NCBI GenBank assembly: GCA_044227095.1 | Contig: JBGAFV010000001.1 | Coordinates: 806,001-870,000 of the forward strand | Length of the DNA stretch: 64,000 bases | DNA from: JACMLD01 sp044227095 | GTDB taxonomy: Bacteria; Bacteroidota; Bacteroidia; Chitinophagales; Chitinophagaceae | Direction: 5' to 3' | Part shown: positions 34,053 to 43,775 of the stretch, piece by piece | Numbering within the stretch: the stretch's first letter is position 1 | How the letters are laid out: each line of letters begins with the position of its first letter | Notes under the pieces: model-generated | Seen by the model: only the letters and a program-made list of their open reading frames with translations | What the model was told of the DNA's origin: nothing | The model's database searches: none | Made by a program: the position numbers and the translations under genes

Positions 34053-35768
34053 ATGAATCATAAAAAAATATTTGGTGCGATATTGGGGATTCTGTTGCTT
34101 TCGGGATTATCATCCTGCAAAAAAACATTTGATAAATTATTAACCAATCCCAATTATCCCAGCCCATCAACAGCAGATGTTGATTTATATCTAAATGAAG
34201 TACAACTTGATTTTGCAACTTTATGGAACGTTGCAGGCGATTATGGCGCACAATTAAGCAGGCAGCAACACTGGACCGGCCCTTTCTACAGAAACGGCTA
34301 TACTCCTGCAAGTTTTGATGGCCAATGGCAAACAGCATATGCCGGTGTTCTTACCAATGTGAATGCAATGATTCCGCTTGCACAATCACAGCGCAAATAC
34401 CTGCAGTCTGGTATTGGCCGTATTCTGAAAGCATTTACCATGACTATCCTGGTAGATAACTTTGGAGATGTGCCTTACACAGAAGCAAACCTGGGTAATG
34501 AAAATACAGTTCCAAAAGTAGATGGTGGCGCAAGCGTGTATGCTGCAGCGCAGTCTTTATTGGATAGCGCTATTCTTGATTTTGCAAAACCCAATGCAGC
34601 TGCTTTTAACGGAACAGATTTGTTTTATGGTGGAAGCAAAGCAAACTGGGTAACCTTTGCAAAAACATTAAAGCTTAAACTTTATATGCAAACCCGCCTG
34701 GTTGATAATTCTGCAACTGCTAAAATACAGGCCTTGCTTACGGAAAACAACCTAATCAATACACCTGCACAAGACTTTGTTTTCAAGTTTGGAACAAATG
34801 TCGTTTCACCAGACAGCAGGCACCCACACTATGGTACAGATTATACCAACACAGGTAATGGCGAATATCTTTCCAATTATTTTATGTGGCTGATGGGTAC
34901 ACAGAAATATGCTGGCGTTACCAACAATACAAGTGGTGACCCAAGAATGCGTTACTATTTCTATCGCCAGGTGGGTAATTATAACTGGGCTACATCTGCA
35001 ACTTGTCCTTGCTTTGCAAAATCACAGTTCGGTAATTCACAGTTTCCTTCATGGTATCCTGCAGTTCCTGACCAAACTCCATATTGCACAGTAGGTAAAG
35101 GTTATCATGGCCGCGACCATGGCGACAACAGCGGTGCGCCACCAGACGGCGGTGCTACTACTGCCTGGGGTGTTTATCCTGCCGGTGGACAATTTGATGC
35201 TGACCAGTTTAAAGCTGTAAGCCTTGGATTAGGTGGACAAGGACAAGGTATTAACCCAATATGGTTATCATCTTATACTTCATTTTTGCAGGCAGAAGCT
35301 TCTCTTACGCTTGGTATAACAAGTGCAGGAACAACAAGAGATTTACTGCAGAAAGGCGTTACAGCGTCTATTACTAAAGTAATGGCATTCCCTTCAACAG
35401 TTAATGTAACACCAGATCCTGCTTACGTTCCAAGCAGCACTCAGGTAACCAATTATATTAATAAGGTATTGGCCAATTACGATACTGCAACTACAGCAGA
35501 CTCACGTTTGAATATTGTAATGACAGAGTACTATCTCGCTTTGTGGGGTAATGGACTTGAGCCTTACAATAACCTCAGGAGAACCGGAAAACCTGCGGGA
35601 ATACAAATAGCAGTTGCAGTTCCAAACCCTGGTTTCTTTATGTATTCTTTCTTTTATCCGTCTGTATTTGTAAACAGAAACTCAAACGCACCTGCTCAGA
35701 AAGATCCGGGCAATGCTGTTCAAAGAGTGTTCTGGGATAATCACACTGATAATAATTTTGTAAAATAA
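34053..35768 (+). CDS. SusD/RagB family nutrient-binding lipoprotein (first locus)
   Basis: A 571-residue outer-membrane lipoprotein of the SusD-like_2 type: signal with lipidated C22 (SGLSSCKKTFDKLL), then NPNYPSPSTADVDLYLNEVQLDF and paired TPR-like helices. WVTFAKTLKLKLYMQTRLVD is the conserved helix of the family. The C-terminal part ends YNNLRRTGKPAG...NAVQRVFWDN, the usual SusD tail. It caps the SusC channel encoded 18 bases upstream and binds the substrate on the cell surface. Confidence 0.94.
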   Translation: MNHKKIFGAILGILLLSGLSSCKKTFDKLLTNPNYPSPSTADVDLYLNEVQLDFATLWNVAGDYGAQLSRQQHWTGPFYRNGYTPASFDGQWQTAYAGVLTNVNAMIPLAQSQRKYLQSGIGRILKAFTMTILVDNFGDVPYTEANLGNENTVPKVDGGASVYAAAQSLLDSAILDFAKPNAAAFNGTDLFYGGSKANWVTFAKTLKLKLYMQTRLVDNSATAKIQALLTENNLINTPAQDFVFKFGTNVVSPDSRHPHYGTDYTNTGNGEYLSNYFMWLMGTQKYAGVTNNTSGDPRMRYYFYRQVGNYNWATSATCPCFAKSQFGNSQFPSWYPAVPDQTPYCTVGKGYHGRDHGDNSGAPPDGGATTAWGVYPAGGQFDADQFKAVSLGLGGQGQGINPIWLSSYTSFLQAEASLTLGITSAGTTRDLLQKGVTASITKVMAFPSTVNVTPDPAYVPSSTQVTNYINKVLANYDTATTADSRLNIVMTEYYLALWGNGLEPYNNLRRTGKPAGIQIAVAVPNPGFFMYSFFYPSVFVNRNSNAPAQKDPGNAVQRVFWDNHTDNNFVK

Positions 35769-35787
35769 TTTCAATAAAAAAGAAGCT

Positions 35788-36705
35788 ATGAAGAAATTCT
35801 TAATTATAATTCTTGCGGCCTGTGCAGTTTTTGCCGGCCTCAACTCGTGTAAAAAAACGGGTGGTAATATAAACCCCCTCACAGATGTAACTAACCTTGC
35901 AGTTGGTACTTATTTAGTAATAGACAGTACTATCAACCCCAACCTTAATGTGCTTAGCAGCACTTCTAAGGTAGGCGTAGTTGTTCATCAATACCCGGCT
36001 GGTGAAACTGTAGATCATATTGTATTATATGCTACATTGGGTACATCAACAGATACCACAACATGGAAAGTTGTAAAAACTGTACCTTATACAGCTGGAA
36101 GCAAAGTAGATTTGGCAGCTACTACAGCAGAACTGGCTACAGCATTTGGTGTTCCTGCTTCTTCTTTTGCACCTGGTTCTATTTTTACTTTCTTTCCAAG
36201 AGCAGTAACCAAAAGTGGTAAAAATTACGACATAAATAATGCCGGTGATAATGGCGGTGGAGGTTTAGTTACCGGCCCTGCTTATTCCTCTGGTTTTTCT
36301 TTTACCGTATATGTGGTTTGTCCGTTTACAGGTGGCATGACAGGTTTATATAAAGTTGTAAGAGACGACTGGGCAGATTGGGCACCTGGCGCTACTGTAA
36401 CAGTTACAGATGGCCCCGGTGCAAACCAGATAAACCTAAGCCAGGTATATCCCGGTGGCGGAACAGTAATTACACCATTACTTGTAAATGTAGATCCTGC
36501 TACAGGAACTGCTACTATTCCTAAAGTAGTTTATGGAAGATATGGCGGTCCTGCTTCAACTCAGTATTCTGGCGTAGGTGCTGGTGCTGGTGGTGTTGCA
36601 GGTTATGTGTTCTCATGCACTGGTTTCATAACACTAAGCATTATACATACAGATAATGGTGGTGGAGACTATGGCGCAAACAAGCTGATTTTACAGAAAC
36701 AATAA
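35788..36705 (+). CDS. Surface lipoprotein of the first SusCD locus, function unknown
   Basis: A 305-residue lipoprotein (FAGLNSCKKTGG, lipidated C21). The mature part is Gly-, Thr- and Val-rich with beta character (VGVVVHQYPAGETVDHIVLYATLG), as in beta-sandwich binding proteins. It is placed like SusE/SusF or other accessory glycan-binding proteins, 19 bases after susD and before a terminator, but I do not recognise the family. It is absent from the second SusCD locus. Confidence 0.8.
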   Translation: MKKFLIIILAACAVFAGLNSCKKTGGNINPLTDVTNLAVGTYLVIDSTINPNLNVLSSTSKVGVVVHQYPAGETVDHIVLYATLGTSTDTTTWKVVKTVPYTAGSKVDLAATTAELATAFGVPASSFAPGSIFTFFPRAVTKSGKNYDINNAGDNGGGGLVTGPAYSSGFSFTVYVVCPFTGGMTGLYKVVRDDWADWAPGATVTVTDGPGANQINLSQVYPGGGTVITPLLVNVDPATGTATIPKVVYGRYGGPASTQYSGVGAGAGGVAGYVFSCTGFITLSIIHTDNGGGDYGANKLILQKQ

Positions 36706-36721
36706 ACTTTTTTTCTTTTTT

Positions 36722-36758
36722 AAAAGCCCCCCGATAAAATCGGGGGGCTTTTTTTGTT
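36722..36758 (+). terminator. Intrinsic terminator of the first SusCD operon
   Basis: AAAAGCCCCCCGAT (36722-36735) pairs with ATCGGGGGGCTTTT (36739-36752) around a 3-base loop, followed by more T. It is a very strong 14-bp stem. Confidence 0.95.
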
Positions 36759-36909
36759 TGATAGAAAATATTATTGCAGATGCAAATCATTAATTAAAAA
36801 TGAATAGTAATGATAATAATATTCTTCTATTGTTAATTAATGCGTTTTTAATAAAGTGTGCAAATAGTTCCCCAACTCGTCAAAGCATTTGCGTATTAAA
36901 AAAATTAAT

Positions 36910-36956
36910 ATCATGATAAGTTTTAAACTGATGTAATCATGATTGTGCCGGTTAAC
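36910..36956 (+). promoter_or_regulatory. Upstream motif of the second susC (shared with the first)
   Basis: ATCATGATAAGTTTTAAA (36910-36927) and AATCATGATTGTGCCGG with GTTAAC (36935-36956) parallel 30572-30648. Both halves contain the palindrome ATCATGAT. The 26-bp spacing between centres is shorter than in the first locus (57). Apart from this and the terminator at 36722, nothing was seen in the 533-base gap 36706-37238. Confidence 0.5.
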
Positions 36957-37238
36957 ATTGCAATAACAAAGATTTTAAGCTTACAACTTATCGAGTGCTG
37001 AAAAAAATGCAGCATTTTCAGATTTGCCAATGTCATCCTATTAGCTGTTAAAAATTTAACACTTACCAAATACAACCAAACCACAAAGTAGAATGAACAA
37101 TTCTTCACGATACTATTTTCTTTTACGTCACCCATTACCTCATTTTCTTCAAGACAAGTTTACTTCATAAACCAAGCATCTACAATGCGCAAATAATTAT
37201 TGCAGCATTTGGATATATACATGTGTAAAGATTAATTA

Positions 37239-40200
37239 ATGAAAACCAAAAATGTAGTTATGAAAAGATTGTATGGATTATTACTTGTATTGTGTACTAT
37301 CTCTGTGCAAATGCTGTTTGCGCAGAATACAGATGTACACGGAAAAATTACAGATGCCAGCGGAGCTGGTATACCCGATGCGTCGGTAGTTATAAAAGGA
37401 TCTAAAAAAGGAATTAAATCAGGTGCGGATGGAAGTTTTGTTATCAATACCAAACCTGGTGCAACACTTGTTATAAGTGCTGTTGGTTTTGAATCAAAAG
37501 AAATTGCTGCTTCCGACAATATCACAGTTTCGTTAACCCAGGAAGTAAAAGGGTTAACCGAAGTAGTAGTTACTGCATTAGGAATAAAAAGAGAAAAAAG
37601 AGAGCTTGCCACAGCTACTCAAACTATTAGCAGCGACCAGATAAATAAATCTGGAACAGGTAACCCACTTGGTGAACTAAACGGAAAAGCTTCTGGTCTT
37701 ACTGTTATTAATAGCGGAGGCGATCCTGGCGGTGGTACTTACATCCGCCTGAGAGGTGTAACATCTATAACAGGAAACAACCAGCCTTTAATGGTTGTTG
37801 ATGGTGTTCCTGTAGATAACTCAGTAAACAACTATGATGCTACCTCTGCCAATCCAAACGTTTCTGGTTCAAACAGTAACCTTACAGGTGGGGTACAACC
37901 TACAAACAGGGGTGTTGATTTAAACCCTAATGACATTGAATCAATAACATTATTAAAAGGCCCTGCTGCAACAGCTTTGTATGGTATCCAGGCAGCAAGT
38001 GGCGCATTAATTATTACAACTAAAAAAAGCAGCGGTAAGCGTGGTACGAGTGTAACGTTCAATTCATCTGTAACATTCGATAAAGTAAGCCGTTTGCCTG
38101 AACGCCAAAATATTTATTCTCAGGGCGGTAATGGCATTTACCAGGGACCAAAAGGTGGTGCTGACAGAAGGCTTACATGGGGAGCTAAGCTCGATACATT
38201 ATTCTGGGATGGAAATACAAATATTTGGGACCCGCATGGCAATATAGTAGGCGCTTCTGACCCAACAAAGAAAACGCCTGTATATGCATATGACCCGTAT
38301 GAGTTTTTTCAGACCGGTACAACATACAACAACAACATTGCATTGTCTGGTGGAAATCTTAAATCAGGTTTCCGCATCTCAATCGGAAATGTAGATCAAA
38401 AAGGAATTATTCCAAAATCCAAATACAACAAAACTACTTTTAGCGTCAGTGGACAAAGTAATGTAACGGATAAATTCAGCATTTCAGCTGGTGTTACCTA
38501 TACAAAATCAACCAACGATAAAATACAGCAGGGATCCAATATTTCGAGTGTAATGCTTGGCCTGTTGCGTACACCTACAACCTTTGATAACTCTTATGGT
38601 TTAAAAGATGCAGCCGATAACCCAGCGTCTTATATTCAGCAAAATGGTACAGGTCAGCAAAGAGATTACAGGGGTGGTGCAGGTTATGATAACCCTTATT
38701 GGACAGTTAACAAAAATCCTTTCCATGAAGACGTAAACCGTATTCTTGGTTTTGGACAGGCAAACTATCAATTGTATGATTGGATCTCTTTTACTTACCG
38801 AGTTGGTGGTGACGTTTATTCTCAAACTGCAAAGAATGCTTATGATATTTTCTCTAATGCATTTCCTGCAGGTGCCATTCACCTGTTGAATTATTACAAT
38901 CAACAGTTCAATTCAGATTTTACTGTAAACCTTAAAAAAGATCTTTCAAAAGATTTTACAGGATCTCTTTTACTCGGTCACAATTATTTTACTTATAAAA
39001 ACGATGCTAAACTTGCCCATGGCACCGGCTTTGTATTGCCCGGTTTTCTTGATATGTCTAACGCAACTTCCTATACAAGTAGTGAAGCTGAACAAAGAAA
39101 ACGTACAATGGCATTTTATGCAGAAGCACATCTTGGATACAGGGATATGTTGTTCCTGACACTTACAGGAAGAAGAGAAACTTCTTCTACACTTCCTGCA
39201 GCAAACAATAGTTTCTTCTATCCTTCTGCAAGCCTTGCTTACGAGTTTACAAAAATACCAGCCTTAGCAGATAACAAGATTCTTAATTACGGTAAACTAA
39301 GAATATCAGCTGCACAGGTTGGTAAAGATGCACCAATACAAGGTTTACAAACTTATTTTGGTCAGGCAGGAATTACCGATGGATTTACAACAGGTATTCA
39401 GTTTCCTATTAATGGAAATGCAGGTTACCAACTTAGCTCTACAACCACCACAATTGGTAACCCTAACCTGAAAGCAGAAAAAACAAATTCTTACGAACTT
39501 GGTACAGACCTCGGCTTTTTCAAAAACAGGTTAACATTGAATGCCACAGCATACTATTCAAAATCTACTGATGTAATCCTAATAGTGCCAATTGCTTATT
39601 CAACAGGATTTGGCGCACAATTGCTGAATGCTGCTACTATTACCAATAAAGGATTAGAATTAACATTGGCAGGCGTACCATATAAAACAAAAGATTTCAG
39701 ATGGGATATCAGTGTTAACTGGTCTAGAAACATAAACAAAGTAGTATCGCTTGCTACCGGCGTACCTAAAGTATTGATTGCTGGTTTCCAGAATGGAGAA
39801 ATTGATGCTATTGCAGGTAAGGCATTTGGACAGATTTATGGTAGCGTTTACCAGCGTTCTGACCCCAATGACATGAAAAGCCCGTTATTGATTAATGATA
39901 CTAAAGGAGATCCTGGTTATGGAATGCCGATTGTAAGCACACAAAATGCAGCTATAGGTGATGTAAACCCTGATTGGGTAGGATCTGTAATTAACACACT
40001 TACTTACAAACATCTTTCATTTGGATTTCAGATTGATGTAAGGCATGGTGGTGATATATGGAATGGAACAAGAGGCGCTATGTCTTATTTTGGAACATCT
40101 GCGGAAACTGCTAACCGTGGCCAGGCAACTACTTTTGCTGGTGTAGCAGGCCACCTCGATGCAAACGGAAATGTTGTTCATTATGCAACAGATGGTGTTA

Positions 40201-40556
40201 CTGAAGTGGCTAAACCAGGCGGCATCAATACAGTATCGACAACCTACAACCAGTACTACTGGCAAAATATAGGAAGCAGTTTTATCGGCCCAGCAGAACA
40301 AAGTGTTGAAAAAAGTTCGTTTGTAAGAATCCGTCAATTGAGTTTGACTTATGATTTCTTCCAGGGTGCTCCAAAAAAATCTGTTTTCTCAACCCTTTCT
40401 GTAACTGTGTTTGCAAACAATCCTGTTTTATGGACTAAATACAAAGGCGTTGATCCTGAAACGAGCCTTGCAGGACCTGTAAATGGCCAGGGACTTGATT
40501 ACTTTAACAATCCAGGAACCAAAAGTTATGGAGTTCGTTTAAATGTTGGATTGTAA
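37239..40556 (+). CDS. SusC/RagA family TonB-linked outer-membrane protein (second locus)
   Basis: A 1105-residue TonB-dependent receptor. The ATG at 37260 (MKRLYGLLLVLCTISVQMLFAQ) gives a cleaner signal peptide than the ATG at 37239, so the start is uncertain by seven codons. A carboxypeptidase-regulatory-like domain (TDVHGKITDASGAGIPDASVV) precedes the plug domain (YIRLRGVTSITGNNQPLMVVDG and DIESITLLKGPAATALYG). The barrel ends RLNVGL. It shares the overall plan of the first SusC but differs in the barrel, so it is a paralogue with its own substrate. It pairs with the SusD gene 31 bases downstream. Confidence 0.95.
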   Translation: MKTKNVVMKRLYGLLLVLCTISVQMLFAQNTDVHGKITDASGAGIPDASVVIKGSKKGIKSGADGSFVINTKPGATLVISAVGFESKEIAASDNITVSLTQEVKGLTEVVVTALGIKREKRELATATQTISSDQINKSGTGNPLGELNGKASGLTVINSGGDPGGGTYIRLRGVTSITGNNQPLMVVDGVPVDNSVNNYDATSANPNVSGSNSNLTGGVQPTNRGVDLNPNDIESITLLKGPAATALYGIQAASGALIITTKKSSGKRGTSVTFNSSVTFDKVSRLPERQNIYSQGGNGIYQGPKGGADRRLTWGAKLDTLFWDGNTNIWDPHGNIVGASDPTKKTPVYAYDPYEFFQTGTTYNNNIALSGGNLKSGFRISIGNVDQKGIIPKSKYNKTTFSVSGQSNVTDKFSISAGVTYTKSTNDKIQQGSNISSVMLGLLRTPTTFDNSYGLKDAADNPASYIQQNGTGQQRDYRGGAGYDNPYWTVNKNPFHEDVNRILGFGQANYQLYDWISFTYRVGGDVYSQTAKNAYDIFSNAFPAGAIHLLNYYNQQFNSDFTVNLKKDLSKDFTGSLLLGHNYFTYKNDAKLAHGTGFVLPGFLDMSNATSYTSSEAEQRKRTMAFYAEAHLGYRDMLFLTLTGRRETSSTLPAANNSFFYPSASLAYEFTKIPALADNKILNYGKLRISAAQVGKDAPIQGLQTYFGQAGITDGFTTGIQFPINGNAGYQLSSTTTTIGNPNLKAEKTNSYELGTDLGFFKNRLTLNATAYYSKSTDVILIVPIAYSTGFGAQLLNAATITNKGLELTLAGVPYKTKDFRWDISVNWSRNINKVVSLATGVPKVLIAGFQNGEIDAIAGKAFGQIYGSVYQRSDPNDMKSPLLINDTKGDPGYGMPIVSTQNAAIGDVNPDWVGSVINTLTYKHLSFGFQIDVRHGGDIWNGTRGAMSYFGTSAETANRGQATTFAGVAGHLDANGNVVHYATDGVTEVAKPGGINTVSTTYNQYYWQNIGSSFIGPAEQSVEKSSFVRIRQLSLTYDFFQGAPKKSVFSTLSVTVFANNPVLWTKYKGVDPETSLAGPVNGQGLDYFNNPGTKSYGVRLNVGL

Positions 40557-40587
40557 TTAATTCATTGAAAATTTTGAAAATACCGTT

Positions 40588-41949
40588 ATGAAGAATTTAA
40601 GAAATAAAACAATTATTTATACTGCGCTTTTAAGCATAGCATTGGCAACATCCTGTAAAAAAACATTTTTTACAGATGTAAATGTTAATCCAAATGCGCC
40701 AGAGCCATCCAGCATTATTCCGTCTGTTATGTTATCTACTGTAGAAGGAACGCTGGCTTACACACAAGGAGGTGATTTCTCACGTTACACCTCTTTAATT
40801 ACCCAGCAAACATTAGGCGGATCACGCCAGGCACAGGGATACTATCAATATACATTCACATCTGTTGATTTTGACAGCCCATGGGGTAATTTATTTACTT
40901 CCGTTATGGAAAATAATAAAGTCTTAATGCAGATTTCTGATTCCAAAGGTGATAATGCTTATGGTGGTATAAGCCGGGTGTTAATGGCTTACAGCCTGCA
41001 ATTGGGTGTAGACAACTGGGGAAGTCTTCCTTATTCAGATGGCTTTAAAGGTTCTGCTAATCTTCAGCCAAAATATGATAACGATAAAGCACTTTATGAT
41101 ACTATAAACAATCTTCTTAACACAGCAATTACAATGCTTGGAGCCAGCAAAGGCCCTGACGTTCCAGGTGGAGAAGATGTTATATATGGAGGAAATACTA
41201 CCAAATGGATAAAATTTGCACATGCAATAAAAGCAAGATTGTATATTCATCAGAGTAAAGGAAGTGCAGCCATGGCCGCAAGTGCACTAAGCGAAATTGC
41301 ATTGTCATTTTCATCAAACAGTGATAATGCCGTGTATATGTTTGGCAGCACAGAAACTTCAGCCAATCCATGGTACCAGTTTAATGAACAAAGAGCAGAT
41401 ATTGTTTTTGATGCAAGTCCGCTGGGAACAAAGATGCAGGCAAATAACGATCCCCGTTATCTTATCTATACAGACCCGAGCTTTAATGATGTGAATGGCG
41501 TTGGCATGGGTTCTTATTATGGAGACATCAGCTCACCTGTTGAATTGATTACTTATGATGAATTACAGTTTATGAAAGCAGAAGCCACTATAACATCTGG
41601 TGGAACAGTAGCAGCAGCGCAAACAATCTACCAGGCAGGCATAACCGCCAATATGAAAAAACTGGGTGTGGCCGATGCTGATATTGCAACTTATGTTGCT
41701 GCAAACGGAACATTACCTGCAACAGCAGCAGGTGCAATTGGCCAGATAGCAGCCGAAGAATACATTGCGCTCTATTTAAACCCTGAAGCATTTACAGTAT
41801 GGCGCCGTACCGGAAGTCCTGCTTTAACGCCTGTTACAGGAGCCAATGTGCCAAGGAGATTTCTTTATCCGCAAACAGAATATTCTTATAACAAAGCAAA
41901 TGTTGCAGCTTCAACATTGTTTTCACCAAAAGTTTTCTGGGATAATTAA
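40588..41949 (+). CDS. SusD/RagB family nutrient-binding lipoprotein (second locus)
   Basis: A 453-residue SusD-like_2 lipoprotein (lipidated C23, ALATSCKKTFFTDVNVNPNA). Conserved features include VNPNAPEPSSIIPSVMLSTVEG, the helix WIKFAHAIKARLYIHQSKG and the tail VWRRTGSPALTPVTGAN...FWDN. It is about 120 residues shorter than the SusD of the first locus. It works with the second SusC. A strong bidirectional terminator follows. Confidence 0.94.
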   Translation: MKNLRNKTIIYTALLSIALATSCKKTFFTDVNVNPNAPEPSSIIPSVMLSTVEGTLAYTQGGDFSRYTSLITQQTLGGSRQAQGYYQYTFTSVDFDSPWGNLFTSVMENNKVLMQISDSKGDNAYGGISRVLMAYSLQLGVDNWGSLPYSDGFKGSANLQPKYDNDKALYDTINNLLNTAITMLGASKGPDVPGGEDVIYGGNTTKWIKFAHAIKARLYIHQSKGSAAMAASALSEIALSFSSNSDNAVYMFGSTETSANPWYQFNEQRADIVFDASPLGTKMQANNDPRYLIYTDPSFNDVNGVGMGSYYGDISSPVELITYDELQFMKAEATITSGGTVAAAQTIYQAGITANMKKLGVADADIATYVAANGTLPATAAGAIGQIAAEEYIALYLNPEAFTVWRRTGSPALTPVTGANVPRRFLYPQTEYSYNKANVAASTLFSPKVFWDN

Positions 41950-41976
41950 TTAACCGCATTTGCTGTATGAAATAAT

Positions 41977-42011
41977 AAAAAGACCGCTTCATTATTTGAA
42001 GCGGTCTTTTT
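41977..42011. terminator. Bidirectional intrinsic terminator between susD and RNase G genes
   Basis: AAAAAGACCGCTTCA (41977-41991) and TGAAGCGGTCTTTTT (41997-42011) form a perfect 15-bp stem with a 5-base loop, serving both convergent genes. Confidence 0.95.
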
Positions 42012-42029
42012 ATTTTAAAGAATTTATGA

Positions 42030-43583
42030 TTACAATTTTATTTCTTCATCATGATTATCGTAAAAATGAAATTCGGTAAGATGGTAATTGGTGTTTTCTT
42101 TTAGCTTGATGCGTTGTTTGTGCTTCCAGCGCCATTTCCACAGTTTTGAGCGAAACATACCACCTTTAGTAAGATAGGCATACATAATAGGGTGCACAAC
42201 GAGGCACAAATCTGTATGTTTATGTGTAAGCAGGTAGTTTAAGTTCTTTTCAATTTCGTCTTCCAATATTAATGCGCTGGAAATTTTACCAGTTCCGTTA
42301 CAGCTTGGGCAAATCTCCTGGGTGTTAATATTTACCTCGGGCTTCATACGCTGGCGGGTAATCTGCATCAGCCCAAATTTTGAAATGGGCAACACTGCAT
42401 GCTTTGCACGGTCTGTACGCATAAAGCCTTCCATCGCTTCCATTAGTTTGCGCTTGTTATCAGGCAACTTCATGTCTATAAAGTCTGCCACAATAATACC
42501 GCCCAAATCCCTCAAACGTAATTGACGTGCAATTTCGTCCGCAGCTTCCATATTTGTTTCCAGTGCATTTTGCTCCTGGTTATTGCTCACACTTTTATAC
42601 CCGCTGTTGATATCTATTACATGCAATGCTTCTGTGTGTTCAATAATAAGGTAGGCGCCACTTGGCAGGTTTACTGTTTTTCCAAAAGCAGCTTTTACCT
42701 GTTTTGTAACACCGTACTGATCAAAAATGGGAGAACCATTGTGGTAAAACGAAACAATATCTGCTTTCTCTGGTGCAATACGCTGAATATAATTTTTTGC
42801 ATCGTTAAAAATGTTTTTATCATTTACAACAATGCGGTTAAAATCTTCATTCAGCAAATCGCGGAGAATGCTGGTAGTCTTTGTTTGTTCGCTTAAAACT
42901 TTTGCGGGGGCAACGGCATTTTTCAGGTTCTGCTGTATAATCTTCCATGTCTCTACTAGTGCAAGCAAATCTTCATGCAGTTCTGCTGTATTCTTTCCTT
43001 CTGCAGCAGTACGCACAATTACACCAAAGTTTTTTGGTTTGATGGCTTCAATAATTTTCTGCAGGCGTTTTCTTTCGTCTGAAGAATGTATTTTTCTTGA
43101 AACTGCTACAATATCATTAAAAGGAGTAATAACCACAAAGCGGCCGGGCAAAGAAATTTCGCAACTAAGGCGGGGGCCTTTTGCTGCAATAGGTTCTTTT
43201 AATATCTGAACCAGTATATTGGGTTTACCACCCAACACTTCATTTATCTTTCCTGTCTTAATAATTTCAGGTTCTACCTGGAACTGCCCAAAATCAAAAC
43301 CATTTTCATTTTGATCATTAATAGCAATTTGGGTAAACTTAAGCAAAGACTTTGCATACGGGCTGAGGTCGGTGTAATGGAGAAAGGCATCTTTCTCAAA
43401 TCCTACATCTACAAATGCAGCATTCAGTCCCGGAATAAGTTTTTTAACTTTTCCCAGGTATAAATCGCCAACGGCAAAACTTGCATCCGTTTTTTCGTTA
43501 TGCAATTCTACCAGTTTCTTATCCTCGAGAAGGGCGATTTCTACTCCCTGCGGAGCGGCGTTAATAATAAGTTCCTTGTTCAA
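42030..43583 (-). CDS. rng: Ribonuclease G/E family protein
   Basis: A 517-residue Rne/Rng endoribonuclease. An N-terminal S1 domain (VGDLYLGKVKKLIPGLNAAFVDVG) is followed by the catalytic DNase-I-like subdomain with the magnesium aspartates in VIDINSGY and GGIIVADFIDM. The Zn-link CPSCNGTGK comes next, and a short C-terminal region ends in basic residues. Length fits RNase G rather than the scaffold-bearing RNase E. It processes rRNA and degrades mRNA. It lies downstream of HU, the TPR gene and a small ribosomal protein gene, an order I associate with Bacteroidota, but it has its own promoter. Confidence 0.94.
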   Translation of the reverse strand: MNKELIINAAPQGVEIALLEDKKLVELHNEKTDASFAVGDLYLGKVKKLIPGLNAAFVDVGFEKDAFLHYTDLSPYAKSLLKFTQIAINDQNENGFDFGQFQVEPEIIKTGKINEVLGGKPNILVQILKEPIAAKGPRLSCEISLPGRFVVITPFNDIVAVSRKIHSSDERKRLQKIIEAIKPKNFGVIVRTAAEGKNTAELHEDLLALVETWKIIQQNLKNAVAPAKVLSEQTKTTSILRDLLNEDFNRIVVNDKNIFNDAKNYIQRIAPEKADIVSFYHNGSPIFDQYGVTKQVKAAFGKTVNLPSGAYLIIEHTEALHVIDINSGYKSVSNNQEQNALETNMEAADEIARQLRLRDLGGIIVADFIDMKLPDNKRKLMEAMEGFMRTDRAKHAVLPISKFGLMQITRQRMKPEVNINTQEICPSCNGTGKISSALILEDEIEKNLNYLLTHKHTDLCLVVHPIMYAYLTKGGMFRSKLWKWRWKHKQRIKLKENTNYHLTEFHFYDNHDEEIKL

Positions 43584-43598
43584 TCGTAATCACTTTTA

Positions 43599-43606
43599 CA
43601 AAAGTA
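43599..43606 (-). promoter_or_regulatory. -7 promoter element of the RNase G gene
   Basis: The minus strand reads TACTTTTG, an exact TAnnTTTG match, about 16 bases before the start codon at 43583. No clear -33 box was seen. Confidence 0.5.
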
Positions 43607-43740
43607 TAACCAATCACACACTAAAAGGAAAGGCACTGAAGTAGCTTTACATGCAATCTATCCATGGCTTATATAAATACGGCAATCGTGCACACTACTT
43701 AGAAGGCAGGTAAATGGATTCAGCTTAAAAAAAGAAAAGC

Positions 43741-43767
43741 AAGGCCTGCTACACACAAACAGGCCTT
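43741..43767 (-). terminator. Intrinsic terminator after the HU/TPR/small ribosomal protein genes
   Basis: AAGGCCTG (43741-43748) pairs with CAGGCCTT (43760-43767). On the minus strand it runs into GCTTTTCTTTTTTT. Confidence 0.85.
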
Positions 43768-43775
43768 ACTGAAAG

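Noticed and set aside
30873..41949. Polysaccharide utilisation locus with assigned glycan
   Set aside because: There are no glycoside hydrolases, sulfatases or dedicated regulators beside the SusCD pairs, so no substrate can be assigned.
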